From NCBI GenBank assembly GCA_014925825.1, contig JACGCK010000501.1, positions 1-19,525 of the forward strand: a stretch of 19,525 bases of DNA, in the 5' to 3' direction. The DNA is from Pholiota molesta. Lineage: Eukaryota > Basidiomycota > Agaricomycetes > Agaricales > Strophariaceae. How positions within the stretch are numbered: the first letter of the stretch is position 1; each line of letters opens with the position of its first letter. The notes below the pieces were generated by a model. It was not told where the DNA came from. It did no database searches and saw only the letters and a list, made by a program, of their open reading frames with translations. This document shows positions 19,148 through 19,525 of the stretch, piece by piece. Made by a program: the position numbers and the translations under genes.

Positions 19148-19525
19148 ATGGCCAAAGGCATATTTCCTCAGATGTCTATTCCGGACATTTCTAACGCTCT
19201 AGCTGGCTGGGGTATCTCGGTCAGTCCTGAACAACTGAAATCACCCACTCCAGATTTTGTTGAGGGCGTCTACTGTGCATGCTTGCAGCAAGTGACAGAT
19301 TTGAACCACGATTCGCTCAGAGAGCCGGTGCAGAATGCATTGAACGCATCACAGGCCGAGGATAATTCATCAAATGAATATATGTCACAACCTTTATCTC
19401 AAACAATGTTACCCATTAGGACCTTTACGCCTCTGCGTTAACCACTAACATCATCCTGTACCATTTGTGCGTAATTCTTCCTTAGTACAGCAACTTAAAC
19501 TTAGACTCTTATAGGACCCGCTTTG
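19148..19525 (+). CDS. NUF2: Kinetochore protein Nuf2, 3'-partial
   Basis: Component of the NDC80 complex that couples kinetochores to spindle microtubules. Only the start of the calponin-homology head is in the window. Exon 1 is 19148-19360 (71 codons: MAKGIFPQMSIPDISNALAG, then WGISVSPEQLKSPTPDFVEG, YCACLQQVT, LREPVQNALNASQAE); exon 2 is 19420-19466 (DLYASALTTNIILYH); exon 3 starts at 19515 (LTRF...) and runs off the end. The exon 2 to 3 intron (19467-19514, GTGCGT...TATAG) is standard. The first intron is problematic: the family requires a join into DLYASAL, but no GT donor fits. The ATG at 19148 is the first ATG of the frame; the longer upstream opening has none. Without removal of intron 1 the frame ends at 19439-19441 after 97 codons. 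Confidence 0.8.
19361..19419 (+). other. Probable NUF2 intron 1 with non-GT donor
   Basis: The acceptor CCCATTAG|GAC is clear from the restored DLYASALTTNIILYHLTRF. Taking the donor after GAG (GATAAT) gives a 59-nt intron in the right phase and of typical length. GC at 19355 (CAG|GCCGAG, 65 nt) is an alternative in the same phase. The two GT sites inside (19384, 19409) are in the wrong phase and would give introns of 36 and 11 nt. Confidence 0.45.

Noticed and set aside
1..19525. CRISPR arrays, operons, insertion sequences, tRNA or rRNA genes
   Set aside because: The window is intron-rich fungal DNA; I saw no regularly spaced repeats, terminal inverted repeats, transposase-like exons or tRNA A/B boxes outside coding exons.

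Overview
The window is a gene-dense piece of nuclear chromosome from a filamentous fungus, most likely an Agaricomycete-type basidiomycete. Every gene is broken by many short introns (mostly 46-70 nt, GT...AG), genes lie 90-500 bp apart on both strands, and all nine gene families are conserved eukaryotic housekeeping families. Nothing looks bacterial, viral or transposon-derived, and I saw no tRNA or rRNA. After joining exons by eye, the seven genes complete in the window each have an exact multiple-of-three coding length and one intact frame, which supports the models.

Layout: (1) YME2, + strand, 5' end outside the window, inner mitochondrial membrane protein that maintains mtDNA nucleoids; (2) an RRT8/LDS-type multi-pass membrane protein, +; (3) a Hook dynein adaptor, +; (4) a 493-bp convergent AT-rich gap; (5) mitochondrial-type asparaginyl-tRNA synthetase, -, diverging from (6) RNA 3'-terminal phosphate cyclase, +; (7) a CDC50/LEM3 flippase subunit, -, diverging over only 88 bp from (8) MCM-binding protein, +; (9) a RecQ helicase with RQC and HRDC-like regions, -, diverging from (10) the first exons of the kinetochore protein NUF2, +, which runs off the right edge.

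Three divergent head-to-head pairs (AsnRS/RTCA, CDC50/MCMBP, RecQ/NUF2) share short promoters. The RecQ/NUF2 promoter carries a perfect MluI cell-cycle box and a near match, fitting two genes used in S and M phase. MCM-binding protein, RecQ and NUF2 form a neighbourhood of replication, repair and segregation genes, though adjacency in fungi is weak evidence of joint function.

I found no previously undescribed multi-gene system. The points worth a second look are at gene-structure level: a compensated +1/-1 frameshift block in YME2, a NUF2 intron whose best-fitting donor is not GT, a GC-AG intron in AsnRS, two exact PUF-type UGUACAUA elements downstream of RecQ, and several introns where the family-consistent acceptor is not the first AG.
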